Positions 49,250-60,524 of a stretch of 64,000 nucleotides of DNA are shown here, one piece after another. Numbering within the stretch: position 1 is the stretch's first letter; the number at the start of each line of letters is the position of its first letter. The translations under genes were made by a program, and so were the position numbers. A model generated the notes under the pieces. That model had not been told where the DNA came from. It saw only the letters and a program-made list of their open reading frames with translations, and made no database searches. The DNA is from Uranotaenia lowii (lineage: Eukaryota > Arthropoda > Insecta > Diptera > Culicidae), in the NCBI RefSeq assembly GCF_029784155.1, contig NC_073691.1:58452217-58516216 (forward strand). The letters run 5' to 3'.

Positions 49250-51491
49250 CATTTCTGGTAGCACTGGTTTTTGGTCGCACGTCTTGTTTTCGTAATCTCG
49301 CATTAAGTTGATAATTTTATTGAAAATCCTTTCTTTTAAATCTGTGATACATCATAGTGGCGTTATTAAGTGTTTAATGTGCAATCACGTACTAAATTTA
49401 TGTGCCGTTAACAGCTGATAAGTGTAAAAACTCAGTTTTTCTCGACGCCGAAAAAAGAACAACAGAAAAGCTATTGTGAGGTGAGCTGTTGATCAAGTAT
49501 CACTTGTCTCTAGATTGGTGAGTAAAGTGAATATTTCATTCCTATCCTTAACAAACGTTTCCAAAATTATTCCGCAACAGCAGCAAATCGTTGACGAAGC
49601 AGGTACTCCAATCGTATCTGCTGCGATCACCGCTTTGTTTCGGTTAATCAATTAAAAAAACGGCCCATTTGGCCCAAACGGTTGTGGTTCTATCACTTGT
49701 TCAGCAGTTAGTGAATCTCGTCGCTGAGCGGTGTAGTTTTAGCCAACCTCGGAACACTCGAGTAGAGCGAAAGTGTGTGACTCTGTTATTAGCGCACTTC
49801 AAAGGGTTGTGTTTCTTGCACTTGCTAGCTTGTTAGTGAATCTCGATCGCTAGCGGTGAAGATTAGGCAAACGCAGCCAGCACACACGAGTAGATGACCG
49901 AAAGAGTTTTTTGCTTCCGTCAGTAGCACACAACATCAGCGCTTGCTGGTTATTGGTGACTTGTCACTGGTACTTTGATTGATTGCCGTGAAATGTACTG
50001 TATAAACTTGGAAATCGTTTCTTTTGGAAAGCAATGTTAAAAATTATCGACAGATTTTTCTCTTTCTTTTCTCAATAAATTTTTTTTATTATTCTTATTC
50101 TCTGAAACTGATTTTAATATGTTCCAATTAATTAGTCCTTAATATTTTTATTTGATTCCGCATAATTTTTGTTTCACATATTATATTTTGATACTGAGTT
50201 ATTTTTTTAAACTGTTTATCTTTTTACGTGTCTTTGTCCTGTGCTGTCCTTAGTATTTTGCAGCTTAAACTATTTTAATTTCGCCACTTATTTATCTTAT
50301 TTATCTATTTATTCATTTTATCGCATACTTTTTTTCCTTGTAAATAATATAACATTGATAAAAGTCATATCAGTTTTAATTTAAGTTTTGATTGTGAGGT
50401 ATCCAAACAAGTTTTGTTTCTTTTTTAATCTTTTGTAGCTGTATTTTATTTTGGTCTGACGAACATGGACGGGGATGATGAAGTAATTTGTACTGAATGC
50501 AAAAATGTGGAAAACAATCTTGATAAAATCATTACATGTTCGTATTGTTTTAAAAGTGTCCATTTGCGTTGTAAAAATTTGATTGGCAGTGCCGCTCGAA
50601 AAATGAAGGCACAACAATACTTTTGCGATTCGAATTGCGCGTGCATTTATGCCAAAATAATATCGTTGCGTAAAGATCATGAAACAATTATAGAAAGCAT
50701 AAACATGAAAATAGAGCAGACTGTTCACAATGTTGTTTCCAATGAGATGAATTCTATTAAAACGGATATGAGATCAGTTACGTCTGCAATAGAGGCGTCA
50801 CAGGAGTTTTTATCTTCGAAATTTGACGAAATTCAGACAGGCTTCGAAGATTTAAAATCCCGTAATGATGCTCTAGAAACAGAAGTATCTGGTCTCAAAT
50901 CTAAACATTCTAAACTTACGGATCAAGTTCAAAAGTTAGAAATTAACCTGGACCGTTTTAACAAAGAAGCTATTTCGAAAAACATGATGATTTTTGGGGT
51001 GCCTTTTAAAAGTGGTGAGAACACCCTAGATTTGGTCCGTAAAATTTGTGGGTCTTTCGGCTATGAATTAAAAATTGAGCACATTGAAAACGCTGTCAGA
51101 TTGTTTTCTTCTAATAAATCAAACGATTATTTCCCACCAATCAAAGTATTTCTAAAAGATACACTTATTAAGGAAGAAATTTTTAGCAAGAAACGAAGTT
51201 TTGGAAAACTTGCTTCTACCTTAGTGGATCCATCATTTTTAGTAAACGGAAAACCTTTAAACGTCACAGTTAGAGATGAGCTTACGCCTTTATCTATGGA
51301 AATCTTAAATGAACTACGCGAGTACCAAGATTTACTGGGAGTTAAATATATTTGGCCTGGTAGGGGTGGTGCCATTCTTATTAAACAAACAGACATTTCT
51401 AAACCTGAGATTATAAAAACAAAACTAGATTTGAGTCGTTTCATGAGCAAACACGTTATTCAACAGGGAAAGAGCAGTTCCACACTTCCAA
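49250..51491 (+). mobile_element. LINE 5' half (5' leader plus ORF1), truncated at its 3' end
   Basis: A 2,242-bp insert contains a long leader and an ORF1 but no ORF2 and no tail. The leader has a diverged tandem repeat: TTAGTGAATCTCG followed by GAGCGGTG or TAGCGGTGAA, at about 49708 and 49832. An ordinary target-primed insertion loses the 5' end, not the 3' end, so this structure is unusual. The 8-bp duplication is also short for a LINE. Confidence 0.65.
50465..51491 (+). CDS. LINE ORF1 with PHD finger, fused in frame to transposase
   Basis: Starts MDGDDEVICTEC. A C4HC3 PHD-type finger (residues about 9-60) is formed by CTEC, CSYC, HLRC and CDSNC. A probable coiled coil follows (about 75-170, with LKSRNDALETEVSGLKSKHS-like heptads). 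Then comes an RNA-binding-like region with NMMIFGVPFKSGENTLDLVR, as in CR1/Jockey-type ORF1 proteins that package LINE RNA. No stop intervenes before the transposase segment, so the frame continues to 51778 for 437 codons in all. The native ORF1 stop is lost. Confidence 0.75.
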
Positions 51492-51867
51492 AAGATATTT
51501 ACGTGAAAGAGTGTTTGAATGAACGTCTGCTGCCTTTCCTGAAGAAACACGGTTGTTCCGTACTGTTTTGGCCGGATTTGGCATCTTGCCATTACGGTAA
51601 AAAGGCTATGGAGTGGTACGCCGCCAACAACGTGCAGGTGGTTCCCAAGGACAAGAACCCTCCCAACACGCCAGAGCTCCGCCCAATTGAGAAATACTGG
51701 GCTATTGTCAAGCAGAACCTAAAGAAGACCAAAAAAAGGACGAGCAGCAGTTCAAGACAAACTGGCTTTCTGCGGTGAAGAAGGTGGACAAGGTGGCTGT
51801 ACAAAATCTGATGGCAGGGATTGCGCGTAAGGCCCGGCAATTCGGATTTGGAAAAGCGGAAGCTTAA
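51492..51867 (+). pseudogene. DD37E transposase, C-terminal half
   Basis: DIYVKECLNERLLPFLKK, then the second acid in WPDLASCHYGKK and the third in PELRPIEKYW. Counting the residues between them gives 37. After KKTKK the frame is shifted; the remainder (VAVQNLMAGIARKARQFGF) ends at TAA 51865-51867. Confidence 0.9.
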
Positions 51868-52395
51868 CTAAATATTTTTCCTGAATTGAAAAAGAAATTT
51901 AATTTGATTTTTTAAATAAACGATTTCACCGATTTACACGCGTTTTCCCTTGACCAAATTTTGACCGTATCACCCTTTATTGTGCACTTTAGTGAATGTA
52001 AAAAAGATTTAAAATTAAAATAATTTTCACAACTGTGAAGTTTTAATACGCTAAGTATTGGTAGTTAACATTCATAGAATTCATTAGTTAAAGATTTTGT
52101 ACCGTTGTGAACTTTCTTTAGGAATATCTGGAAAAAATACACCTTAAAAACCTGAATGAAGAATAAAAGGATTAAAAAAAATGTAAATGGTGTAACTTTT
52201 GACGTAGAATTACGTCTTACGGCAACACTATAGGGGGACAAATTGAAATTCGCAAACGGATCTCGCGTCACGAAAACTTTCCAACTCAAGGACATCATTT
52301 TTAAAAGACATATTATCCCTTCTCATCGTTGATTGGCTGGTCGAAATTTAAAAAAAAAACTCGGACGCCCCTTGGTGAGTCCCTGTCAACAAAAT

Positions 52396-52436
52396 TTATA
52401 AAAACAAGGGGTCGCCTTCGAACTGGTTTCAGTTTC
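52396..52436 (+). promoter_or_regulatory. TATA box plus initiator, core-promoter-like
   Basis: TTATAAAAA near 52397 is followed about 30 bp later by TTTCAGTTT, the spacing of an insect TATA/Inr promoter. A GC-richer stretch with CAGCAGCC words follows to about 52660. No open frame starts convincingly downstream, so it may be a solo LTR or promoter fragment of a mobile element. Confidence 0.4.
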
Positions 52437-52779
52437 TGTTTGCCCGTCGAGCTAAAAAGTTCTGCTGCACTGCGATCTGCGTTTGGACCCCACCAGTGGT
52501 AATCCAACGCAGATATCGTTTTGCAGTTTAGCTCAGGGACATCCATTTGAGTAGGAGGACCAGCAGCCAGCAGCAGAGGCGATCCGACAAGCGGCGGAGA
52601 CATGTTGCCACGACATGTCTGCCATGACATTATGTTGAATGTCATGACAGGTAAAAATGTCATTTACACAAAATATTCAGCGCACTGTAACTACAATTTA
52701 ATGTAATATAAAAATTAAACTAATCAACATTGGTTATAAACAGTCCACCTTGAATTCGCATTCTACTCATATTTTACCT

Positions 52780-52930
52780 TCCATTCTGACTTTCACAATA
52801 CACACCAGATATACAATTAATTCATACACATCACACACTTTATACATACACACTTTATACATACACACCTAACTCATACACACCTAACTCATACACACCA
52901 CATACTTAAATCACACGCATTTCACACTCA
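52780..52930 (+). repeat. CATACACAC-type minisatellite
   Basis: Short tandem duplications of TTTATACATACACAC and CTAACTCATACACAC, with further ACACAC words around them. Confidence 0.7.
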
Positions 52931-53569
52931 GTCCACACACTTCACCCGTTTTCCCCATTGCCATGAGCCAAAAATAGAAAGTCAGAGATAAAACTTTCTG
53001 TATGTGTTGGCCCTTAAAAGAACCATTTGTTTGTTATCAATTAAGGGTCTAACTTTGCCGATATGCCATTTCAGTGCACCTTTACGCTAGTGATTGCTAT
53101 ATGGGAATGGGAATAGGTAACTTGACTTGGAGAGATACGCATGAGACGGAGCTTCCAGAAAACTGTTTTTTTGCACTGAGTCAAGCGTATGCATGAAAGG
53201 CAGCGATGCCAGTTGTTAAACTTGCAAAGTGGGTACGTTTTTTTAGTACACCGGTAATGATTTGTATGAATTTTTTTCTCTTTCGAATAGGCATTGATCA
53301 CGCGTGGAAAATGTACATTTAATGTGCATCTTTTTTTGCACTGAGCCTGAAAGCTAGCGTGGAAGCTGTGTCAGGTGTTGATTTAGAAAAATATTTATTG
53401 GGTTTTGGGATAAAGAAACAATTCATGATATAATCGATTGTTTGAAATTTTGTTTTTCTTCAGCTTACTTTTTTCTCCAATCAATGAAAAACAAAAATTG
53501 GCTAAAAAAATCTCTGCGAAAATTCAAAATTCCTTATTAAAAATAAACAACAGGTTTATTACCAGCACT
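52931..53569. other. Intronic spacer, nothing recognised
   Basis: No gene. TTTTTTGCACTGAG words occur near 53168 and 53333, in the same orientation, without clear limits. Confidence 0.35.
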
Positions 53570-53577
53570 GCACTGTC

Positions 53578-53784
53578 AGGCCGAAGACATAGTGAGTGCG
53601 ACGCGATGCGAACCGGCGAATGCGATTCAATGCGGCGAACCACATTTGAAGAAAATGTATGCGAATCGCTTAAACCTGACATACTCAAAGCGGCGAAGCA
53701 GATGTCAATTTGTTCCGCCGCTCGAGTTCGTATTGGCCGCGTTCGTCAATTCGCATCGCATCGCTCTCACTATGTCATCGGCCT
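53578..53784. mobile_element. MITE with 47-bp GC-rich inverted ends
   Basis: The left end AGGCCGAAGACATAGTGAG (53578 on) and the right end (53738-53784) are reverse complements at 40 of 47 positions. GCGATGCGAA words repeat inside. The 147-codon frame across it is a by-product. Confidence 0.75.
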
Positions 53785-53795
53785 CATTGTATGCT

Positions 53796-54644
53796 TTTAT
53801 CTCAAGCGTTTGATTATTCAAAGCTCGCATGTTCTTCGCATTGGTTGCATAAGTACCGGGCGCAATGCATCTCAGCGATAATGTATTGAGTTTTGATTGA
53901 CGCTGTTTGTCCGTATTTTAATATCGCCTTTGGGTATGCAACTGTTAAGTTTTTCAAACTGTTTTGTTGAAGATAATTTATATTACCTAAATTTATATTA
54001 AACTGACCAGCTTTATTTGAGCTGCAAATTCAATACGAAAGCTGTCGGCATTGACATTGGACACACAATATATGTATATTTTCGTCTACATTCATACATT
54101 TGTTTTGAGCTGCATACTTAGATTTTTTCAAAAATATATTGACACAAAACCGGTTGTCGTAATTCTACGTTAACTTTGCGGTCGTGTCTCAAATACAACC
54201 TCTTCAACTTTTTAGTTCCGAACTGAATTAATACAGTTTTCGATTGAATCCACATCTTGAAAACTAAAATTTACTAAATTGGAATGTTTATACATAAATT
54301 CAGAATTGATGATGTTCGAATCTGCAACAAGAGCTCATTTTTTTTTCAGAAAAACACGTTAGTGTGAAACGAAACTTGAAAAAAATAGAAGAAATCTAAC
54401 ACACATGTTTAAACTGGGGAAGTTATTTAGAAGAGTTAGACAAAAATATCGAATTAATTTGCTGAAAAAAATGGAATGTTAATAAAACATTAGAAGAGAG
54501 ATATGAATTCAGTTATTCATCCTAACTCGGTCAGTTAATTTTCTGGAAAGCTATTTTCTACAAAGATTTTAAGATCAAATGCTGTTTATAAATAAACTGA
54601 ACAATGAATTTTTTTTGACGTGACATTACTTATTTTCAGCTGTT
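53796..54644. other. AT-rich intronic spacer
   Basis: Nothing recognised. Confidence 0.35.
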
Positions 54645-55889
54645 TTCATTTGAGCTTACAGCACCTGTATGTATGTATGTATGTAGATAATCCACCATGG
54701 GTGCACGGATTCACCGCAGTTTCGCCAACGTATGCGCCAAATTGCATTCTTTAGATTATAAGTTTGGCCAATCTTCAATGCTAATTACCACATACCCGAC
54801 ACCATGGCTTCGTGTGAACTGTCATGTAATGAATGTATTTCGTGTATGTGTATGTCTTATTTGTAGAACGAGCAAACAGTTTCGCAACCGTATAAAATTC
54901 ATAACATTCTCAGTGTTATGAATCTACGACAGGTATTCCGCATGCGTGTAGATACCTGCCCAGCTGGCAACTGATTGAACGTTCTTATATAATATAATCA
55001 ATGCATGAAATAGTTTAACAACAGAATAGCCTTACCTTTATACCCAACTTACCTCAAGACACACTAAGCTTACCTTTAGCTGTAACCGACCTTATTCTGT
55101 ATCATAACTCATAACCATATTGTCTATTTTCCGATTTAAAATAACTTACTTTTAGTATAATTTCCACACTTTAAAAAAATCATCAAATATCAACCCTACC
55201 CACAGCCATACACTCGCGGCTCGCACAAGTCTGTCACAGTTTATTTCTGCTTTCTTCGCTTCCTGATAACCCAGGCAGGCTGCAATATATTGCGGAAGTC
55301 AAGTTACGCAGTTACATCCGAATAAAAAACCCGATACACACAAACGTAATTGACCAGGCCTGCCTCTTCACCCCCACATTTATCATAAATTCATCCAAAC
55401 ACTCAATTTCTTCTTCAGTATTCCGTTCCCTTATTCATCCATCGCATTCAATTTTGTGCAGCTTCGAAAAATTATTCCTTTTCTTGGTAGCACATAATCC
55501 GCTGTCAATATGTTGGGTAAAATTCTATCTGCATCTCACTCACGCACATAGAAAACCACCAGCCGAACTCATTTTCAATTTCTTCGCTAATCGCAGCAAG
55601 CCAGGAAAATTCAAAACCAGCATGCGCTAGCAAACTCCCTCAAATGACGATTAATTACTTTTTAACACAATCTTCGATGTTTAGAGTCTAATGGTCATTT
55701 CTAACATTGGACCTATTTCAACACGCATAACTCCGGTTTCAGCAAGGACTAATCGGACACATTTTCCTAAATTCTGCTTTTACCGCGTTAAAACAGTTTT
55801 CTTCGACCGATTCTATACCTGTTCTCATTTCAACAACTTTACCAGACACTTCTCCTCACATTAAGCCTTCATTTGAGCTTACAGCACCT
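54645..55889 (-). mobile_element. Insertion with 22-bp target duplication and (GTAT)n tail
   Basis: The direct repeat TTCATTTGAGCTTACAGCAC plus CT lies at 54645-54666 and 55868-55889, without a difference. The inserted 1,201 bp begins with GTATGTATGTATGTATGTA. Read on the minus strand this is a 3' tail of tandem TACA units, as in LINEs or their non-autonomous partners. No reverse-transcriptase motif was found, so the family is unknown. Confidence 0.75.
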
Positions 55890-55971
55890 TAATCAAAATT
55901 TAAAAATAATCATAACCATACTTCAAGTTTTCATTTCATATTAAAAAAAAATATAATTTCTTTATTTGTGT

Positions 55972-56560
55972 TATATATACACACACACTACAAATTGTCA
56001 AAAACTATCAAAACATAAGTTCAAATATCAAAAATCAAATTTCTGACAAACGACATAACTTCGAAGTTCTTATCTTATTATTAATATTTTCTTCTAATTT
56101 AGTTCAATTTGGGGAAAATTCCGGAATCGAAAAAGTAAAATAAGAATCCATCATTTTAATTGGTTTATAAGGAAACGCACAGAAAGCAGATGTCGTAACC
56201 AACTACCAAATTTTTGTGTGATTTCTGTATACATTTTTCAATTATAGTATTTCAAATTGCACATGCATTTTTGAGATAGGGCTGAAAATTCAGACTAAGA
56301 ATTTATAAAAATTTACCAGAATTTAGGTAAATAGATTCAGGTGTTTAGAACTCAGCGCATTATAAAATAAAATTTGAAGGTATCTAAAAAAACATGATTC
56401 AGTGTTCAATATGAGAACCGAAATAAAATTTCAGATTGCTTAGCATGAATAAAGTTAATCGGAATCTGTTTTAAGAACTTTAGAAGAATAATATTAGAAT
56501 ATCAATCAGTAGCCAAGTTATAAAATAAAACATGATTTCTTATTCCGAAAATAAAATAAG
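55972..56560. repeat. Dispersed repeat related to 13473-13736
   Basis: Shares AAAACTATCAAAACATAAGT, AATTTACCAGAATTTAGGTA, AACTCAGCGCAT and TCTTATTCCGAAAATAAAAT with the core of the TGACAAA element. It is longer here and has no TGACAAA arms. Confidence 0.65.
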
Positions 56561-56569
56561 TCTTCTTTC

Positions 56570-56900
56570 TCTTTTCTCTGAATCAAAGCAATCGAAAGAT
56601 TCCTTTTAATTCAACCACGGTCTTTTCTCACTTATTACGTCTCACTCCTAACTCCTTCCTTCTCACTTCTTTCGTCTTACCCCTCTCTTCTCGAGTCTCT
56701 TTTCACACGTCGGACGCCTCACTCACCATCTCTTACGACTCACGTTTCGCACCTCATGTTTCATGTATCACACTTTTCAAACGGCTCTTTTCTCACTTTT
56801 CACGTCTACCGTCTCACTTTCCACTTTGCTACACTCACTTCTCACATCTTAGGTCCCATTTCTTACTTCTCATGACTCATGTCACTCTTCTTACGTCTCT
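56570..56900. repeat. TCTCAC-rich degenerate repeat
   Basis: Pyrimidine-rich sequence with many TCTCACTTCTCACGTC-like words on the + strand, running up to the palindrome. Confidence 0.6.
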
Positions 56901-56910
56901 GGGACCTGGG

Positions 56911-57105
56911 ACCTGGGACATGGGAACATAGACATGAGACATGGTACCTTGGACCTGAGAACATGATACATGACACATGAGACATAAGACGTGAGACTAG
57001 AGAAGTCAGATATCTCTAGTCTCACGTCTTATGTCTCATGTGTCATGTGTCATGTTCTCAGGTCCAAGGTACCATGTCTCATGTCTATGTTCCCATGTCC
57101 CAGGT
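56911..57105. repeat. Near-perfect palindrome, 93-bp arms, 9-bp spacer
   Basis: Left arm 56911-57003, spacer 57004-57012, right arm 57013-57105. The arms are reverse complements at 92 of 93 positions (the one mismatch lies in CATGATACATG / CATGACACATG). The arms are themselves built of GAGACATG / CATGTCTC-like words. Further diverged words of the same kind continue on both sides. Confidence 0.92.
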
Positions 57106-57412
57106 TTCAGGTCTCAGATCTTAGATCTCAGGTCTCATACCTGGGGCCTCAAAAGTCTCAGGTGTCAGGTCTACACGGCGAAGAAAGACGACTTTTGATT
57201 CTATTATTTCAGCCAATCATCAAAGTGTAAGGACTCGTCCCTTACACAACTGAATCGATCAGTTAATGTATAAACCAACTATGCCCTCGTGGCATGTATT
57301 TATCCAAATGAACCAGAAAAGATATACCTAATAAATATAGTTTTTTTTAATTGTCAAATTTAAAATTAAAAAAAAATCAAAATCTAATTTTATCACCCGT
57401 TATCCACTGCAG

Positions 57413-57601
57413 CCACTACGCAACTTCTACATCATAACGATCGGTGTCATCTTTACGGTGGCGATGATCTTGCAAGTTCCCCGGCTAAAAGTGAACTCCA
57501 ACATCAAGATGTTGGCCTTTGTGGCGTGGGCGGCCTACGGGGTGGTTCCAACACTGCACTGGTATATCGTGATGGGCGGCACCGAGAGTACCATGGTCAA
57601 G
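57413..57601 (+). CDS. PAQR3: PAQR3-type receptor, fourth coding exon
   Basis: The acceptor CCACTGCAG precedes it and the donor GTAAGT follows at 57602. 63 codons in phase 0 from PLRNFYIITIG to ESTMVK, including YGVVPTLHW, a motif matched closely by vertebrate PAQR3. It spans two to three membrane helices. Confidence 0.93.
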
Positions 57602-58059
57602 GTAAGTGTGTGCGCCGACTGACAGGTGGGCTATTGACACCCCCAAATCGACACGCAACTCACGCCAAATTGATTGGGCGATCGTGTCGTTCGGAAGACA
57701 CTTGGAAATGTGAATCAACAGTCCAAACATTGCTTGTTCCATCAACCTCGATAGTGAAATTGAAACCAAACAGTCGAAAACCAAAAAAAAAAATCATTTT
57801 TCGATCACGCCTGAGCTTCACGACGTGCGTTGCATAACTGCGAACTGCGTCGATTATTGGGTACGGTCGGCGGCGCGTCATAATGTCAAGTTCAATGGCG
57901 GCCATCACTGGAACCGAGTTAAATTATTTAATTAAGTAACGTTGATTGGGGGAGCCTCAATGTTGGCCGCAAGGTGTTATTGACCTCAGGCTGTCTGTGG
58001 GCAATTTCGGCCAATTTCAGTTTCTTGATCCACATTTTGATCCTTTTTTTTTGTTTTAG

Positions 58060-58231
58060 TTATTCATTCCACGGGTGATGATGATGTACCTGCTGACGGG
58101 CACGGCCTTCCTGATCTACGTCACCCGGATACCGGAACGTTGGTTCGTCGGAAAGGTTGACTACATTGGCCATTCGCACAACTGGTGGCACATCTTTGTG
58201 CTGGCCGCCCTCTACTATTGGCACAATAGTG
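58060..58231 (+). CDS. PAQR3: PAQR3-type receptor, fifth coding exon
   Basis: The acceptor TTTTAG precedes it and the donor GTGAGT follows at 58232. It starts [11 protein letters not shown] in phase 0 and ends in phase 1 after WHNSG. It contains RIPERWF, the YIGHSH segment and the H-x3-H pair (HNWWH) that completes the family metal-binding site. About 20 more residues are expected in a last exon that I could not find up to 64000. Reading through the donor would add about 32 residues to a stop at 58329, a possible but unsupported alternative end. Confidence 0.92.
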
Positions 58232-59500
58232 GTGAGTATTCTTTTCAAACAAATTTGTGTTCAAACTTTTGCATAACATCCACATTCATGTTTGCACCGT
58301 ACTTAGAAAGATTCGACTCATTCGGGTGACGTTATTGCTTGGTTGAAAATGAAAAACTAATCTTTACAATGTTTGACTACAATGATTCTCTTGTAACAAT
58401 CAAGCTACAACATTTACTTAAAACAGTTTTTTAATTTAAATTATGCATAAACTAAGCATTCTTATTAATGTTGGGTAAATAACACTGCTAACAAACAATT
58501 CTAACCAAATAAACCTGATACATTTATTCATTTGGAAATTAATTTAAATCAAACCATTCATCAAATTTGGTACAGCTCAACTAACAAATTTCTGACGATT
58601 ACGCAACGTTTAACGTTTATATATGTTGGCTATTTTAAAACTTATGCCTCAACCTCAAACTCAATGCCTGTCAGTTAAATTTAAATAATCCGTTGTGGAA
58701 TTAGGGAACAAGGAAACATTTTCTTGATTCAATAATAAAATCATTTGATATTAACTTTCATTCTTGACAAACTTTTAAAAAAAGTATTTTTCTTATAAGA
58801 TTACTTCCATACCCCAAATGATTTTTGATTTGTGATTGTTGTAGCCGTGTAAAAAATAATCGGAAATAAAAAAAAAACTTTAATTTTTTTATCTGCTTGA
58901 CGAAATCGAGCAGCTATTGAAGTTTAATAAAACTTGAGTAGACAAACTTTTATAAAACACCTGTTAAAACAAAATGCTTCAACATCATTGGTATTTCATT
59001 ACGGTAGATCTCGTATTGAGTCTGAAGATGTTTCGGTATTTTGAGTGCGTTTAGCTGATCAGAATTGGATCAAATCAAATGTATATAAGGTAACATCCGT
59101 TCCCAGTTGTCTCCAATATTGGGTTTATCACAAAAGTTGAGATAAGAAGATGAAGAATATAAATTTATTGGTGAAATCTTGTATTAATATACCCAAAATC
59201 CAGTGCAAAATTTAATTTAAGTGCAAGAAAATCTGAGAAATTGCAAATTGACGAAAAGTTCGAAATACAGCTGCTTTTGAGAACTCGTCAAAAATTATGT
59301 GCCAAATTACGTCAACTTTTCAATCTTTTTTCAAAATTTATCTGATTTTGACGGTTCATTGATTGAAAAGTACGGTTTTAACATTCTTTGTGGTGATGTT
59401 AAAAAAATATATTCTAATATGCAACGTATAGCTTCTAACTTCAGTTTTCTTGGAAACTAAATGAATTTTTTTTCGAGCATTCTATAGCTGATCTGAAGGG
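58232..59500 (+). other. Intron sequence after the fifth exon
   Basis: AT-rich, with no repeat boundary or final PAQR3 exon recognised. Confidence 0.4.
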
Positions 59501-59554
59501 TGTGCGGATCAAAAAGTGGTCAAAATACTCAGTTAAGATTCCGGCCGACCTAGA

Positions 59555-60440
59555 CCATATTTGAGAAACTTTCATTTGACGCCTGCGGCCTGCCATCATA
59601 TTTTGTACAGACACTTTTTCCACTTTCTTCGGCGCAGAACGTCAGTTTGCTTTGAACTGCTTCTCGCTGCTTATACAATTTTTGAGTCTTCTTAAAACTT
59701 TTCTAAACCAAGGGTTCTTATCCTTGAGCACAACCTGAATGTTGTCAGTGGCATACCGCCATGGCCTTTTTTCATAATGGCAGGATGCCAAATCCGGCCA
59801 AAACAGCACAAACAAGTCATGTTTCTTCAGGAAAGGCAGCAAACGCTTTTGGAGACACTCTTTTACGCAAAATTCCCTGGTTGACAGTCCCGGCTGCAAC
59901 AAAAATGTCTCTTTACAAGCCTCAGGTATAGATAAAGTTGTCAGAATTTTTTCAGCTCGTATCCGGGCCGGACAAACCGGCCAATTTTCTATAAAACCCT
60001 GGCATTTCATTTCTAAATTGACGACCAAAAATCCAGGCAATATCCGGGAAAATTTTGTCAAAGCCCAGAAATTACTCATCAAAAATCAAGATAAACACAT
60101 TGAAAAAAAAATTTTTTTTTTCATCAAAATTCATAAACAGATTTTAAATCGTATTTCAAATCGTAAAAAACCTTTAATGATTATATTTGCAAAATCTGCT
60201 CAAAAATTTTTGTTTTGGTGGCTAAATAAAAAAAAAATCAACACAATTTTTTTTTTGATTTGCCAAATAAAGTGACAAAATCAATCATCAATTTTGAATT
60301 AAATCCGGACAACCGGGCCGGGCCGGACTTCTCCCAAATTTTGTATCAAATATCCGGGCAATCTGGCAAAGGTATAGATAGCTCTCTTCTGATAAATTTC
60401 CGAGCTCAACGCCCCCCTGAGCAAATTGTTAAAAAATCTT
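59555..60440 (-). pseudogene. DD37E transposase relic, copy 3, split by a MITE
   Basis: Minus-strand blocks include VKECLQKRLLPFLKKH and FWPDLASCHYEK (59910-59770), the second-aspartate region, followed by VVLKDKNP and frame damage. At 59935-60369 a CCGG-type MITE interrupts it, leaving AGGTATAGATA on both sides. Confidence 0.8.
59935..60369. mobile_element. MITE with TTTGCCAGATTGCCCGG end, copy 2
   Basis: Reverse-complement relative of 20937-21411: CCGGACAAACCGG near one end, AAATCGTATTTCAAATCG inside and CCGGGCAATCTGGCAAA at the other. The direct repeat AGGTATAGATA (59924-59934, 60370-60380) flanks it, at least the 8 bp expected of hAT-type insertion. Confidence 0.78.
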
Positions 60441-60524
60441 TAGATCGAATTCTAATTGGCATCGTTGCAAAACCATAAGCATTTGAAATTTTATTGTAGT
60501 ATAATCTGAAACGTTAGGTCTTCC

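Larger units (their letters stand above)
48462..51977 (+). mobile_element. DD37E transposon, copy 2, split by a LINE fragment
   Basis: The ends match the copy at 23625-24881: AAAGGTGATACGGTCAAAAT at the left and the inverted form at 51940-51977. TA duplications lie at 48460-48461 and 51978-51979. The body is 48462-49249 plus about 51492-51977. Removing the insert at 49250-51491 restores about 1.27 kb, the usual size. Confidence 0.92.

Noticed and set aside
52313..52663. 116-codon minus-strand frame
   Set aside because: No domain or homology recognised; it lies over a promoter-like GC-richer block.
53438..53881. 147-codon open frame
   Set aside because: Spans a MITE with inverted ends; no family similarity.
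58232..58329. Read-through end of the receptor gene
   Set aside because: A good GTGAGT donor is present and the read-through residues do not resemble the family C-terminus; kept only as an alternative.
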